From Meloidogyne chitwoodi (taxonomy: Eukaryota; Nematoda; Chromadorea; Rhabditida; Meloidogynidae), in the NCBI GenBank assembly GCA_015183035.1, contig JACZZP010000009.1, positions 2,387,024-2,451,023 on the forward strand: 64,000 nucleotides of DNA, written 5' to 3'. The notes below the pieces were generated by a model, which did no database searches, was not told the DNA's origin, and saw nothing but the letters and a program-made list of their open reading frames with translations. Position 1 is the stretch's first letter, and every line of letters starts with the position of its first letter. A program made the position numbers and the translations under genes. Shown in pieces: positions 10,412-20,229 of this stretch.

Positions 10412-11668
10412 ATGACAACTGTAAAGAAAATTGATAAAGATAGCGCTGAAGGTGTTGACAATAGAATCACCTTCTTCTCTGTCCCTGCTACTAATGTTGG
10501 CATACAACGTTCAGCATACAAAGAACTTTTACCTTTAAATGCTCTTAATCAGTCTGCAGGACCTTTCATTTTCCGTTATTTTGGCGATTCTCTCTATTTA
10601 GATCTGAGTAAAACTTATGTTTGGTTAGCACTGTCACTTGAGCGAAAAGACGTCACAAGTGGAGAATGGGTACCTATAACAGACGGATCTGGTGAAAATT
10701 TAGCAGGGGATAAGCATGTCGGAGTGGGACAATATTTAGGACTTACTTGGATTCGTCGTTTAACATTATCAATTAACGGCGTGCAGTGTTTTGATTCAGG
10801 AATACACTATGCATATAGGAGTATTATTATGCATGAACTTGGAGCAAATAATGATGTAAGTAGGGGTTTATACGAAGCAGGGCTTTATTATTTGGACGAC
10901 GAAGATAAAAATAATTATGATGGTTCAGGTTTCAAGTCTCGCTCGGCACGCTTTGCAAATGGAAAGATTTGTCGAATGTTCTCACATTTAGACTTTGATT
11001 TGGCACGTCAAGATCAACTTTTAATTCCACATAGTGATGTGATTTGGACTCTTTATAGAAATAACGATGAGTTTTTGATACATACACCTAAATATCGTAA
11101 AAATGTTGGGGATCCCCTTATTGATAACATTAACACTTATCGTTTACGTCTTCACGATTTACGACTTTTTGTTAAACAAGTAGACTTAAGTAATTCACTA
11201 AATAACGCAATCGCTCGCCATCTTGAGCAATCTCCGGCCAAGTATTACCAGCGAAAAATAGAAATTCGTAGTGTTTTCCTGGGAAAAGGGCGCCAAGAAA
11301 TAACACATCCAACATTCACAAGTACTTCTCCAAGACGTTTAATAATTTGTTTTGTAAATTCCACAGCTTACATTGGAAATCAGGCCCTTTCACCGTTCAC
11401 TTTTGAACATGCTAATTTAAGATCTGTCTCTGCAGAATTTGGAGGTTTTCAATTTCCTGCTGTTCAATATGATTTAGATTTTGCAAATGATAATTTTGTT
11501 CGCGCATACGTTGATATGTATTTAGGAATGGATCTGGATACTTGGCCAAGCATTGATCAAAGAACTCTTAGTATAGGAATGAAAAAATTCGCACGATCGT
11601 TCTGTTTTTTTGTTGATAAAAATCAGCAAAATTGGCAAGTTTCTGTTTTTGTTTTTTATTTAAAATAA
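10412..11668 (+). CDS. Polinton major capsid protein (double jelly-roll), C-terminally truncated
   Basis: The N-terminus DNRITFFSVPATNVGIQ, followed by Y.E..PLN.L...GP..F, is the signature of Polinton major capsid proteins. About 400 residues are genuine. The last about 18 codons (after 11613) are read from the antisense of the inverted duplication and are not capsid sequence. The protein therefore lacks the end of its second jelly-roll and probably could not assemble. The break coincides exactly with the start of the inverted copy, so truncation and duplication look like one event. Confidence 0.88.
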   Translation: MTTVKKIDKDSAEGVDNRITFFSVPATNVGIQRSAYKELLPLNALNQSAGPFIFRYFGDSLYLDLSKTYVWLALSLERKDVTSGEWVPITDGSGENLAGDKHVGVGQYLGLTWIRRLTLSINGVQCFDSGIHYAYRSIIMHELGANNDVSRGLYEAGLYYLDDEDKNNYDGSGFKSRSARFANGKICRMFSHLDFDLARQDQLLIPHSDVIWTLYRNNDEFLIHTPKYRKNVGDPLIDNINTYRLRLHDLRLFVKQVDLSNSLNNAIARHLEQSPAKYYQRKIEIRSVFLGKGRQEITHPTFTSTSPRRLIICFVNSTAYIGNQALSPFTFEHANLRSVSAEFGGFQFPAVQYDLDFANDNFVRAYVDMYLGMDLDTWPSIDQRTLSIGMKKFARSFCFFVDKNQQNWQVSVFVFYLK

Positions 11669-11831
11669 AATTATGTTTTAGAACGTTGGCACAAATTTCT
11701 ACAATTGCCAAGATTTGATCGGCACTAGCTTTTAAAATTATAACGTTTTTCTTTTTATTTGACTTTGTTTTTGCAAGCTTTTGAAGAAATTGATAATTTT
11801 CGCGAATATAAGGGCTATAATTGAGAGGCAT
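11614..11831 (-). pseudogene. Truncated second copy of the small GG-motif Polinton protein
   Basis: The minus strand from 11831 reads the same first 72 or so residues as the gene at 6842 (MPLNYSPYIREN...NFADFY), then runs at the duplication breakpoint into antisense capsid sequence. The conserved GG and hydrophobic tail are missing, so it is a broken copy. Confidence 0.85.
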
Positions 11832-11852
11832 AATAAAATTTAAATAATAAAA

Positions 11853-12455
11853 TTATAAACGTAAATATATACACATTTTTTCTCCTGGAAATATTTTTGA
11901 AGATAGGCGAAGGTGTTCATCAGCGTTCGGATGCATATTTATTAAAAGATAAGAAAATCTCTCTGATGTAGCATCACGATATGCTTCTAAAAAATAGTCC
12001 AATCGTTTTGGAAAAAGTTGGGATCCCAATGTTCTTACTTGGAATAATCCTTGAGGGTTTTTTGTTAAAAGGATATAATGAGAATTAGCTCTTGCTGTTT
12101 TTATGTTACGTCCATATAAGGACTGAGTAACGAATATAATACTAACTCCCCAGTTATGAGAACCTTTCGTGAAAAGTAGGTCAAGGAAATCATTATCGAT
12201 ATTTAGCATTAGGTCATCAAGGACAAGAAGCTGATGCTTTTTAATAAGTTCAGGCTCTGGTACCCCGTTATAGGTTTCTATTCCCATTTTCTTAAGCGTG
12301 AATATAGATTCATTTATTTCACCGAAACAATATAATATTTTTTCGGGTGGTGGCTCTACAAGTAATTGGCAATTTTTAAGAAACTTAAGAAGCCATTGTG
12401 TTTTACCACTCCCCGTGGCCCCCGAAATTATCATTGTAAAAGGTGCTTGAAACAT
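11853..12455 (-). CDS. Polinton packaging ATPase, copy 2
   Basis: A complete 200-residue copy with intact Walker A (GATGSGKT) and Walker B (LVLDD). It differs from copy 1 at a handful of conservative positions, for example around residues 32, 52-58 and 92. The frame has been kept since the duplication, so the event is either recent or both copies were under selection. Confidence 0.9.
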   Translation of the reverse strand: MFQAPFTMIISGATGSGKTQWLLKFLKNCQLLVEPPPEKILYCFGEINESIFTLKKMGIETYNGVPEPELIKKHQLLVLDDLMLNIDNDFLDLLFTKGSHNWGVSIIFVTQSLYGRNIKTARANSHYILLTKNPQGLFQVRTLGSQLFPKRLDYFLEAYRDATSERFSYLLINMHPNADEHLRLSSKIFPGEKMCIYLRL

Positions 12456-12664
12456 TATAAATTATGGTATTAATTATTTATGTATGGTATTTATATAATA
12501 ATAATGTTTATGATGTGTGGCTTAGTGGGTTGTTTCTATTATTCTTGTTAATAATATATTCCGTTACATCCTTAAATATAAAAATAGACAAGGACGTACT
12601 GGTATATATTAATAGTAGGGATATAGAACAAGCCCAAAAGGCAACCATCATAAACTTTTTTTAG
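12456..12664. promoter_or_regulatory. Second copy of the divergent ATPase/TBP spacer
   Basis: Inverted copy of 6004-6213 with the same TATA-like motifs facing both genes. No other feature is visible in it. Confidence 0.35.
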
Positions 12665-13273
12665 ATGAGTACACCAACAATTCAGAATGTTGTTTCAACA
12701 ATCACTTTGCATCCTATCTTCGATCTTAAATTTCTTTCTAAACAACTTGAAAATGCAAAGTATAATCCGGCAAAATTTTCAGCGCTTATTATTAGAAACT
12801 TTGAACCTATTAGATCTACAGCTCTTTTATTTGCAAATGGACGACTTGTTTGTGTTGGAACAAAATCTTCGAAGCAGGCTCTTGAAGCCTCCAAAATTTT
12901 TGCTAGGCAAATAGCAAAGATTCAACCAACAACAATTAGAGAAGGCACTTTTAAAGTTCAAAATGTTGTTGCCTCATTTAAATTTCCAAAGACGTTAAAT
13001 CTACCAGGTAAATTTTTAAATAAATTTAAAGTTCAAAAATTTAAAGCTTTGTACGATACATTGAGGATTTATCCTCCTGAATGGTTAGCTCCTTATATTT
13101 CATTCAACCAAGAATTATTTCCAGGGATGTGCCTAAGAATTAAAAACACATCTATTGTTCTTTTACTCTTTACTACTGGAAAATGTGTAATTACTGGAGG
13201 AAAGAAAGAGGAAGATATTTATAAAATTTCTAATAATATTTTCGAAACAATAGCAATGTTTATGAAACGATAA
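12665..13273 (+). CDS. TATA-binding-protein-like protein, copy 2
   Basis: The same two-repeat TBP fold as copy 1. Here the intron (13008-13046) is 39 bp, a multiple of three, so the gene appears to be one open frame of 202 residues. Copy 1 has a 40-bp intron with in-frame stops, and TBP has no insert at this point, so I read 13008-13046 as an intron in both. Exons are 12665-13007 and 13047-13273. It ends next to a remnant of the NADAR stop region. Confidence 0.85.
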   Translation: MSTPTIQNVVSTITLHPIFDLKFLSKQLENAKYNPAKFSALIIRNFEPIRSTALLFANGRLVCVGTKSSKQALEASKIFARQIAKIQPTTIREGTFKVQNVVASFKFPKTLNLPGKFLNKFKVQKFKALYDTLRIYPPEWLAPYISFNQELFPGMCLRIKNTSIVLLLFTTGKCVITGGKKEEDIYKISNNIFETIAMFMKR

Positions 13274-13293
13274 AATTTAAAACATACTTGAAA

Positions 13294-13715
13294 AATGAAC
13301 TTTTCTTAGTTTATTTAATTTAAATAATTAAAATAAATATTTAAAAAAAAATATATTTTTAATATTTTAAAAATAGGAAATTTATTTATTTATTTAATAA
13401 TTTTAAAAATATTTAATACTTCCTTTTAGCCAAAAAATATTTTTTTATATTTTTTAAATTTTTAGCTAATTTTATTAAATTTAAAAATTTAAGAATTTTT
13501 TTTTAAATAATTATTTTAATAAAATATATAATTAAAATCTTTAATTTTAAAATTATTTCTTAATAATAAAATTTTTTATAATCAATAAAATATATTATAT
13601 ATTGTTAAATTATTATTTAAAAAATTTCAAAAAATAAATATTTACCTCCAATCTTTTTTATAAAATTATTTTATCGTAGTTTTAAAAATTTTTTATTTAA
13701 AAAATTATTTTACTA
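13294..13715. other. AT-rich non-coding DNA
   Basis: Runs of A, T, taa and ttta with no sustained open frame. No Polinton terminal repeat can be recognised. Confidence 0.6.
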
Positions 13716-14440
13716 CAGGGTGACAAAAAAGTTCGGAGACAATTATTTTTTATCATAACTTAAGTCAAAATTTTGCTATCGAGATAAAACAAAGATGAAA
13801 AGATAGAGAACTAAATAGGGATTAAGAATTTCAAGAGTTTAAGAGATTTCTACTACCTGCTTCGATACAGTGTCGAACGCACGGATGAAAATTTTTGACC
13901 AAAACTCGCACCTCTTTTTGTGTTTAAAAAATTATAAAATGAGAAAGGATTGAGGGATTGACTTAAATTTTTTTTTAGAATCTAGAGGGATCTCTGGTCT
14001 TCACAAATAATAGAATAAAAAAATTTTTAGCTTAGTATTTGGAGAGATATAAATTTTCGCGCAACACTCACAAAATGAAAAATTTCATTTCCCCCCAAAA
14101 TCGAATTACATCTACTCACAGCCTTCCATGCCAGAGGTACAGTTTTCATATTAAAAATTAGTCTGGGTCGCAGGTATGCTCTATTGATTTCTTTTGAGAT
14201 CTCATAAATCTGACTTCTCAGTATTGAGATACAGCAAGTGAATTTTTGGGGAGGAAAATTTTGTATACCTTACGGAAAAGGCTATAACTTTTGTGATAAC
14301 CGTCCAAATAATCACAAATTTTGTATTATAATAGAGAATTGAATAGGCTATAAAATCAGCTTAAAATTATTTAAAAATAAAAAATATAAAAAAAAGTTAT
14401 GGTGAATTAAAACGTGTCTCCGAACTTTTTTGTCACCCTG
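13716..14440. mobile_element. Tc1/mariner-type MITE, 725 bp
   Basis: Perfect 26-bp terminal inverted repeats start with cagggtgacaaaaaagttcg at 13716 and are mirrored at 14415-14440. Both ends are flanked by TA (13714-13715 and 14441-14442), the standard Tc1/mariner target duplication. No transposase frame lies inside, so it is non-autonomous. Confidence 0.88.
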
Positions 14441-14654
14441 TATTTTTGCTGAGTTTTAAGAATTAAAAAAAAGTTTAAAATTTTTAAAAAATAAAATAAA
14501 GTTTAAAAATTTTTTTTAAAATAAAAAAGTTTAAAAAATTTAAAAATTTTCTTAAATATTTTGTTATATTTACTTTCTCTTTTAAAAAAATTATTTTTAC
14601 TATTATAGTAGGGTTTTAAAATGTTTTTTTGTTTTAAAACCTTATTATACACTA

Positions 14655-15905
14655 CTAATATTTAATAACTGACTTTTCTTAAAAATAATTACAAAATTAA
14701 TTTGGCTTTAATACCAGTCTATTTACTGTTAATTAAAATTAATTAATTTAATAAAACCTCCATAATCCAAAAGTAACAAAATATAAAATAATACAAAAAT
14801 AAAGAACATTTTAATTTTAATTAATTTAAATTAAATATATAATTCTTAAAATTAAATTTAATATTATTATTTATTTATTTTCCTAAAAAACTAAATATTT
14901 AAAAATTTTCAATTCAGAATTTTAGTTCTGGATACTCTCTTAATTTAGGTAAATAACCAGTTGACTCCCTACCTGTCCGCAAAGAGAATTCGCTCTTTTC
15001 TTTTCTTCTCTTGCATTTTTTGCGTTAGGAGAAGTGCACGCTTATTTTTCCTCTACACTGTAATATACCTTTTGGCAATAAAGGGATAAAATAATTAAAA
15101 TTAATTAATAATAAAGTGAAAATATATTTATTTTAAAAGTGACCAAAGATTAATAATCAAAGATAATAAATTTAGGATAACCTTTTCAAATATATTTTTA
15201 GATCAGGTAGATAACAACCTTTTATGGAATTATAATTAAGGGATAAAAACCAGTAAAAGGAAAATATTTAGGTAATTCTGTAATAAGTCTCATCTTCGGA
15301 CAATTCTGAATCTTAATCTTAAATATATTTTCACTTTATTATTAATTAATTTTAATTATTTTACACCTTTATTGCCAAAAGGCATATTACAGTGTAGAGG
15401 AAAAATAAGCGTGCACTTCTCCTAACGCAAAAAATGCAAGAGAAGAAAAGAAAAGAGCGAATTTCTTTGCGGACAGGTAGGGAGTCAACTGGTTATTTAC
15501 CCTTAATTTATCAGAAAAAGCTAAAACACAATTTTCGGTGGCAAGATTTTATTTTCTGCGGATAAAAAAAATTAAAAAAAAAAGAATAATCATCGGAAAA
15601 ATTAAAATTAAATTTCCTTTTATTTAATAAAATTAATTTTATTATTTTTTGCTATTTAAATATATTATTCATTCGATTTTTATCAAAATTTAAAATCATT
15701 ATTTTTTTATAGAGAATTTTGCTGTTTTTATTTTTTTAATTGTAAAATAATTAAATATGAATCATTTGAATATTAAAAATTAAATTTATTTAAAAATATT
15801 AATTATTATTTAATTTTGTTTAATTTTATAGTAAAAAAATTTTAAAAAATAATTAATATTTTTTATTAATTTTACAAAAAATATTTAAAAATAATAAAAA
15901 TATTT
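14655..15905. repeat. Truncated copy of an interspersed repeat, split by a MULE-like MITE
   Basis: Sequence on both sides of 14948-15501 (for example aataactgacttttcttaaa and ataaaacctccataatccaa) matches 22230-22900. In that other copy the junction is uninterrupted, giving a direct view of the empty insertion site. Confidence 0.8.
14948..15501. mobile_element. Mutator-like MITE, copy 1 (554 bp, 9-bp TSD)
   Basis: Terminal inverted repeats of about 185 bp start ggtaaataaccag. The 9-bp duplication cttaattta is at 14939-14947 and 15502-15510, and the related locus near 22500 carries the empty site. Long TIRs with a 9-bp duplication are the Mutator (MULE) pattern. There is no coding capacity inside. 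Sister copies are at 48276-48890 and 58108-58677. Confidence 0.88.
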
Positions 15906-15910
15906 AGGTG

Positions 15911-16431
15911 CTAGTCCAGTTTATGAGTCCAATGAAAATATATGATTTTCGTCAATCAGGGAGAAGTGGGGAATCCCCACTGGGGATTACCTATTTTATA
16001 TCCAACACTTTTAAATATTAACAAATTATATGCCATTCGAAAGAGCTCCTCGGGCTTAGTAGAATGAGACCAAAATAGTCTAAATTGAACAAATTTAAAC
16101 AAAGTTATACTAATTGAAACTTCGTTAATAAAACTTTTGAGCAGCCTCGGTAATCACCTAAAATGGACTTACTCCCCCCTATTATTTTTCAATTTTCAAG
16201 GACCTATATCCTGGCTCATAGTTATTTTTGCGAGTCGAATCTAGTATCATTCTACTTAGCTCGACGAGACGAATAGAATAGTTATATTTTTTTCGCCGAA
16301 AATAAATTTTTCAAAAAATAAAGTACCTGACAAAAAATCATAGTTAAATAAGTTCATTGGACTCATAAATTTTGATTGGACTCATAAACTTTCATTAGAC
16401 TCTTAATGTTCGATTGGACTCATAAAGTGAA
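15911..16431. mobile_element. hAT-like non-autonomous element with subterminal repeats
   Basis: Inverted ends (ggtgctagtccagtttatga left; a related sequence ending in tagagcc right) enclose sequence related to the repeat family seen at 25255, 33950, 41862 and 46728 (cggtaatcac, gagcttactcccccctat). The right end holds several copies of a tgagtccaat word. The flanking duplication is not clean. Confidence 0.5.
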
Positions 16432-16900
16432 GTAGAGCCAAAATAATTAGGTATATTAATTTTGTTTGATGTTGAAGGCCCTCAGATAACGGAGAATTTG
16501 AAGAACAATCACTCCACATTTATACAATTTTTCTATGTTTTTTATTTCAAAAATTATTTCTAAAATTTTAAAATTAATAAATAAAACAAATCTCAAAAAT
16601 TAAAAAAATATTAAATTTTAAATTAAAAATTAAATAATTTATTTAATTATTTTATTTATAAATATTTATTTTTTATTATCTGATTAAATTTTTAATTAAT
16701 TATTTTTTATTTTAAATATTATGACTAATTAAAGAATATTATTTTTTAATTATTTAAAAATTAATTATTAAATTAGCTATAATTATTTTATTTTTTTAAT
16801 TAATAAAACAATTTGTTTAATTTTAAATATTTTTAAATTATTTTTTTATTTTTGAAAAATCGTTTTAATTAAATTTTAATCTTTTTTTTAGTAAATTTAA
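16432..16900. repeat. Third copy of the upstream region of the tandem LU genes
   Basis: This stretch (including atttattttttattatctga and the ttttaatcttttttt tract near 16885) matches the DNA immediately upstream of genes A (26940-27341) and B (39060-39440). No signal-peptide exon follows here, so it looks like a relic of a third paralogue or a mobile promoter segment. Confidence 0.55.
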
Positions 16901-17965
16901 GCTCAAGATGAGCATGAGTGTTCTGGACCAAATCAAATATAGTATATGCGCTTTCGAATGATGTTTAGATCATCCCGATCGGATTATTTTACGCAAAGTT
17001 AGAAAATTCACGTTTTTGGCCTAAATGTGTAAATCAAAAACAGTATACCTTACAATTGCGGCCATAACTTTAGACCTATCGAACCAAAAAATTTCAAATT
17101 TTGGGTTTCATAAGAAAACAGTTAAAAGAATTTTTGTACAAATTTTCAAATTTCTATGTTCAAAATTGAAAATTTTATGAGCAAAAAGAAAAGCGACATT
17201 AATTATGACCCGACCTAATACATATTAAAAGAATTTTTCTTTAAAATATTGTAAAAAATTTGTAAAGTTTTGAGATAATTTAAGAATTAAAATATGTTTG
17301 AAATACGCGTAACTTTTTTTTATTTAATTTAATTTTTAATCTAAAAAAATTTTCAATATTAAAAAATTATTATTTACGTCAATTTAACAGTTAATTAAAC
17401 ATAAAATAAAAATAATTGGTTGATTTGTTTGTTTTACATAAATTTAATTTATTTTTGGCTATTTATTAAATACCAAAAATAAATTCAAATAAAAAAGATT
17501 AAAAATTAATAAGGATTATTTACATATTTCAACTCAATAAAAAGGAGAGAATTTATCAATTAAGATATCAATTAAAATTGATAAAAAAAATTTTACTGAA
17601 AAAATATATTTCTTATTTGGTAAATAAAAATATCTTTTTAGAAGAGATAAATAAATAACTTTTTATGGATAGATTTTTTTTATTTTAGGAGTCTTTGACT
17701 TTTTTTACTATTTTTTAAAATTAAATGATGGAACGTTTTAGAGTATTTTAGATTATTTTGGCCATAACTTTATTATTTTTTAATTAATTGAAACAATTCT
17801 GTTATTAATTTAAGGTTTCAATGAATGAAACATTTTTACCCCTTTTTTATTGAATAATTAAACAAAAAGTTATAAAACAAAATAAATATATAAAATAACT
17901 AATTATATTTAATAATTTTTAAATTTTTTTTTAATTTTTAGAATTTTTTAAATAATACCTAGAGA
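16901..17965. other. Non-coding AT-rich DNA with degenerate repeat fragments
   Basis: A patch of more balanced composition at 16905-17130 (for example gcggccataactttagacc) looks like an old transposon fragment. The rest is AT-rich. I see no gene. Confidence 0.4.
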
Positions 17966-18594
17966 ATGCAAATTAAATTAATATTATTGATTTTATTTTA
18001 TTATTTTACAAATAATTATATAAATGCAACAATTAGTTTGACTACAACTTCAGAACATTACTGTCAAGATATTGATCATGACCAGGCTAGTTTTTCTTTT
18101 TTTTAAATTTTAGAAAAATATAATTATATTTAATTTTTAACTATTTTAGGTAGCCAACATATTTTTTAAAGAATGTAACAAAGAATTTTCAGGTAGACAA
18201 TAAATAAAAATTAAATATTTAATTTTATTAATATATTTTAATTAAAAAATACAATTACTAACTTTTAAAATAAATTAATTTATTTATTAAGCTGAAAAAT
18301 GCTGCAACGTTCGACTAGGGTAAGTGTTTTAATTACTTTATTTAATTCAAAGAAAAAATTTTAAATTTTTCTTGAATGAATTTTTCGTTTTTTAAATATT
18401 ATTTTATACTTTTATATTAAAAAAAATTTTTTTTTAGAAATTTTGACAATGAAACAAAAAATAAAAGATTTTGCGGTTGTTTAACAACAGTTTAATATTC
18501 AAATATTTTTTTTTTATTAAATTAATAATTTTAGGAATACGGTATTACTACATCATGCGCATTTAAAGCAATAAAGCTATTTTCCTGTAAATGA
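17966..18594 (+). CDS. Small secreted Cys-rich protein, five exons, unknown family
   Basis: Exons 17966-18085, 18150-18192, 18292-18319, 18438-18489 and 18535-18594 join in phase to a protein of about 100 residues. The N-terminus is a hydrophobic signal peptide of about 20 residues. The mature part holds a Cys pattern C...C...CC...CGC...C...C, suggesting a disulfide-rich secreted peptide. The first intron would use a GC donor (caggctag); an alternative GT donor 5 bases on with a later acceptor also keeps a frame. I do not recognise the family. The region around its third exon is copied at 24955-25088. Confidence 0.5.
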
Positions 18595-18659
18595 AATACA
18601 AACAAAATAAAAAATTCAAAAGAATTGATAAAATAAATAAATAAATTGGGAATTTTAAA

Positions 18660-19000
18660 TGAATATATATATATGGGAATTTATAAAGAATAAAAACAAA
18701 ATATTTTATTTAAATAAAATATTTATTTAAATTGTAAAAATTAAAAAATTAATTTAATAAAGGTAGAAAATCTCTATTTATTTTAATAAATTTAAAAATC
18801 GCTATTAAGTAAAAATTTTAAGAAAAATTAAAAATATTAAATTAATTTATTTAGTTAAAAATAAAATTTTAATTAGAGAATAAATTACAACAAATTTAAA
18901 ATACCATTTGAGAGTCTATCACGAAGCTATTTTTAAAATGTTCGAATGAAAAACAAAAAATATTGAAACTGGAGAAGGTTCAAACCTACTTTTAAAGAAA
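18660..19000. repeat. Dispersed repeat, second copy at 26205-26545
   Basis: From tatatatatgggaatttata to aatattgaaactgg the sequence matches 26205-26545 almost base for base, including aaggtagaaaatctc. It is non-coding in both places. A shorter diverged copy starts near 19400. Confidence 0.8.
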
Positions 19001-19827
19001 TAAAAAACGGAAGCTCCACCTGATTTTTTTAAATAAACGCCCACGAATTAATAAAAAAATTTAAATAAATTTAAAATGTCAACATGCAAAACGTCAATTA
19101 TTTAAATTTAATAAAATTAAATATATTTATTTTAAATTTAATTAAAATAAATAATAAAAACTGATAAAATAAATAGGAATTTAAGAATAAATATATTATC
19201 TTATCGGTATAAAAAATAATTTTTTTAATAAAAATTGAAAATTTTTTTTAAATTTAACTTTTAGGTAAAAGTATATTAGAATTACTTAAAAAAATTTAAA
19301 AATTAACTAAAATTTTAAAATTCAAAATTAATAATATTGGCAAATTGTAAATCACTGCCTCAATAATTTTTATTAATTATTGACTTTTTTTGAATTAATT
19401 AAGGTAGAAAGAGAATCGCCTGTGCTATATCTTATATATCTTAATAAATTTAAAAATCAATATTAAGTAAAAAATTAAAAGAAATATTAAATTAAATATT
19501 TAATTTATTATAAATATTAATTAAAGTTTAAATAATTAATATTCAAATTAAAGTAAATATATATTTTGAAAAGGAACCAATAAAACTTATATTTTAGTAG
19601 TTTATTTTAATATTATACAAGCTAATTTTAATTGAAAAAATTTATTTATTTAAATAAATATATATTTTATTTATTAAATTTTCTAACAAAATTTAAAATT
19701 AAGTGAAAAATGAAAGTTAGCTTGGAATAATTTTTAATTTGCGTCGGGATCTATAATTGAGTACAAAATTTAATACTTTTGTTTAAAGGCCAAAGGCCTT
19801 AGACGAGGACTTAACATTCTCTTTTAG
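19001..19827. other. AT-rich non-coding DNA
   Basis: Contains only partial repeat copies (aaggtagaaagagaatcgcc near 19402). No open frame with coding character was seen. Confidence 0.5.
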
Positions 19828-20024
19828 CTTATAAATTTGAATTTACACCTGAGGAATTGGCAAAACGTAGAACTTTGGATTTATTTAATAATAATGAAGA
19901 AAATAAATGGTAAAAAATAAATATTTAATTAATTTTTAAAATATTTATTTTAAGGTATGATCCAAAAGAAATATCACAATCTGTTAGTTATGAACATATA
20001 TCATCAGTAAATAAAATGAGAAAA
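19828..20024 (+). pseudogene. Isolated two-exon coding fragment, unknown gene
   Basis: Two adjoining exon-like pieces, 19828-19909 and 19955-20024, are separated by a 45-bp intron with good borders (aaatg|gta...aag|gta) and stay in frame (FEFTPEELAKRR... then WYDPKEISQSVSYEH). No start, stop or further exons are evident. It is probably a relic or transposon-captured piece of a host gene. Confidence 0.4.
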
Positions 20025-20229
20025 GTATGTGAATAATAAATTGATGAATAATTAAATTTTATTATTTTTGATTTTCTAAATAATTCATTAAATTAAATAT
20101 TATTTTTTATTTTTGATTAAACATTCAATATTTCTGTTATTTTAATATTTAAAAATAATAAAATTTTATAAATTAATTAAAATAAAATTTTTTATTAGAA
20201 AAAATTAATTTATTTAAATAAAAATTAAA

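Larger units (their letters stand above)
1..13293 (+). mobile_element. Polinton/Maverick element, left end outside window, rearranged right end
   Basis: The block contains the diagnostic Polinton set in one place: protein-primed family B DNA polymerase, retroviral-type integrase with chromodomain, FtsK/HerA-type packaging ATPase, and minor and major jelly-roll capsid proteins. NADAR and TBP homologues are extra cargo. The polymerase gene is already open at base 3, so the element starts left of the window. The right limit is set at the end of the inverted duplication near 13293, after which the sequence becomes plain AT-rich DNA. I see no terminal inverted repeat and no adenain-like cysteine protease. 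The protease could lie left of the window or have been lost when the major capsid gene was truncated. Confidence 0.93.
11614..13293. repeat. Right arm of large inverted duplication inside the Polinton
   Basis: Reverse-orientation copy of 5376-7058. It carries, right to left, a remnant of the NADAR 3' end, a complete TBP gene, the divergent spacer, a complete ATPase and the first 70 or so codons of the gene seen intact at 6842. A 1-base difference in the TBP intron length separates the arms. Confidence 0.9.

Noticed and set aside
10412..11668. Treating the capsid frame as full length
   Set aside because: The last codons after 11613 are antisense to the inverted duplication. The natural C-terminus is absent.
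13008..13046. A 13-residue insertion specific to TBP copy 2
   Set aside because: The matching 40-bp piece in copy 1 has stops and GT-AG borders, and TBPs have no insert there. It is an intron whose length is a multiple of three in copy 2.
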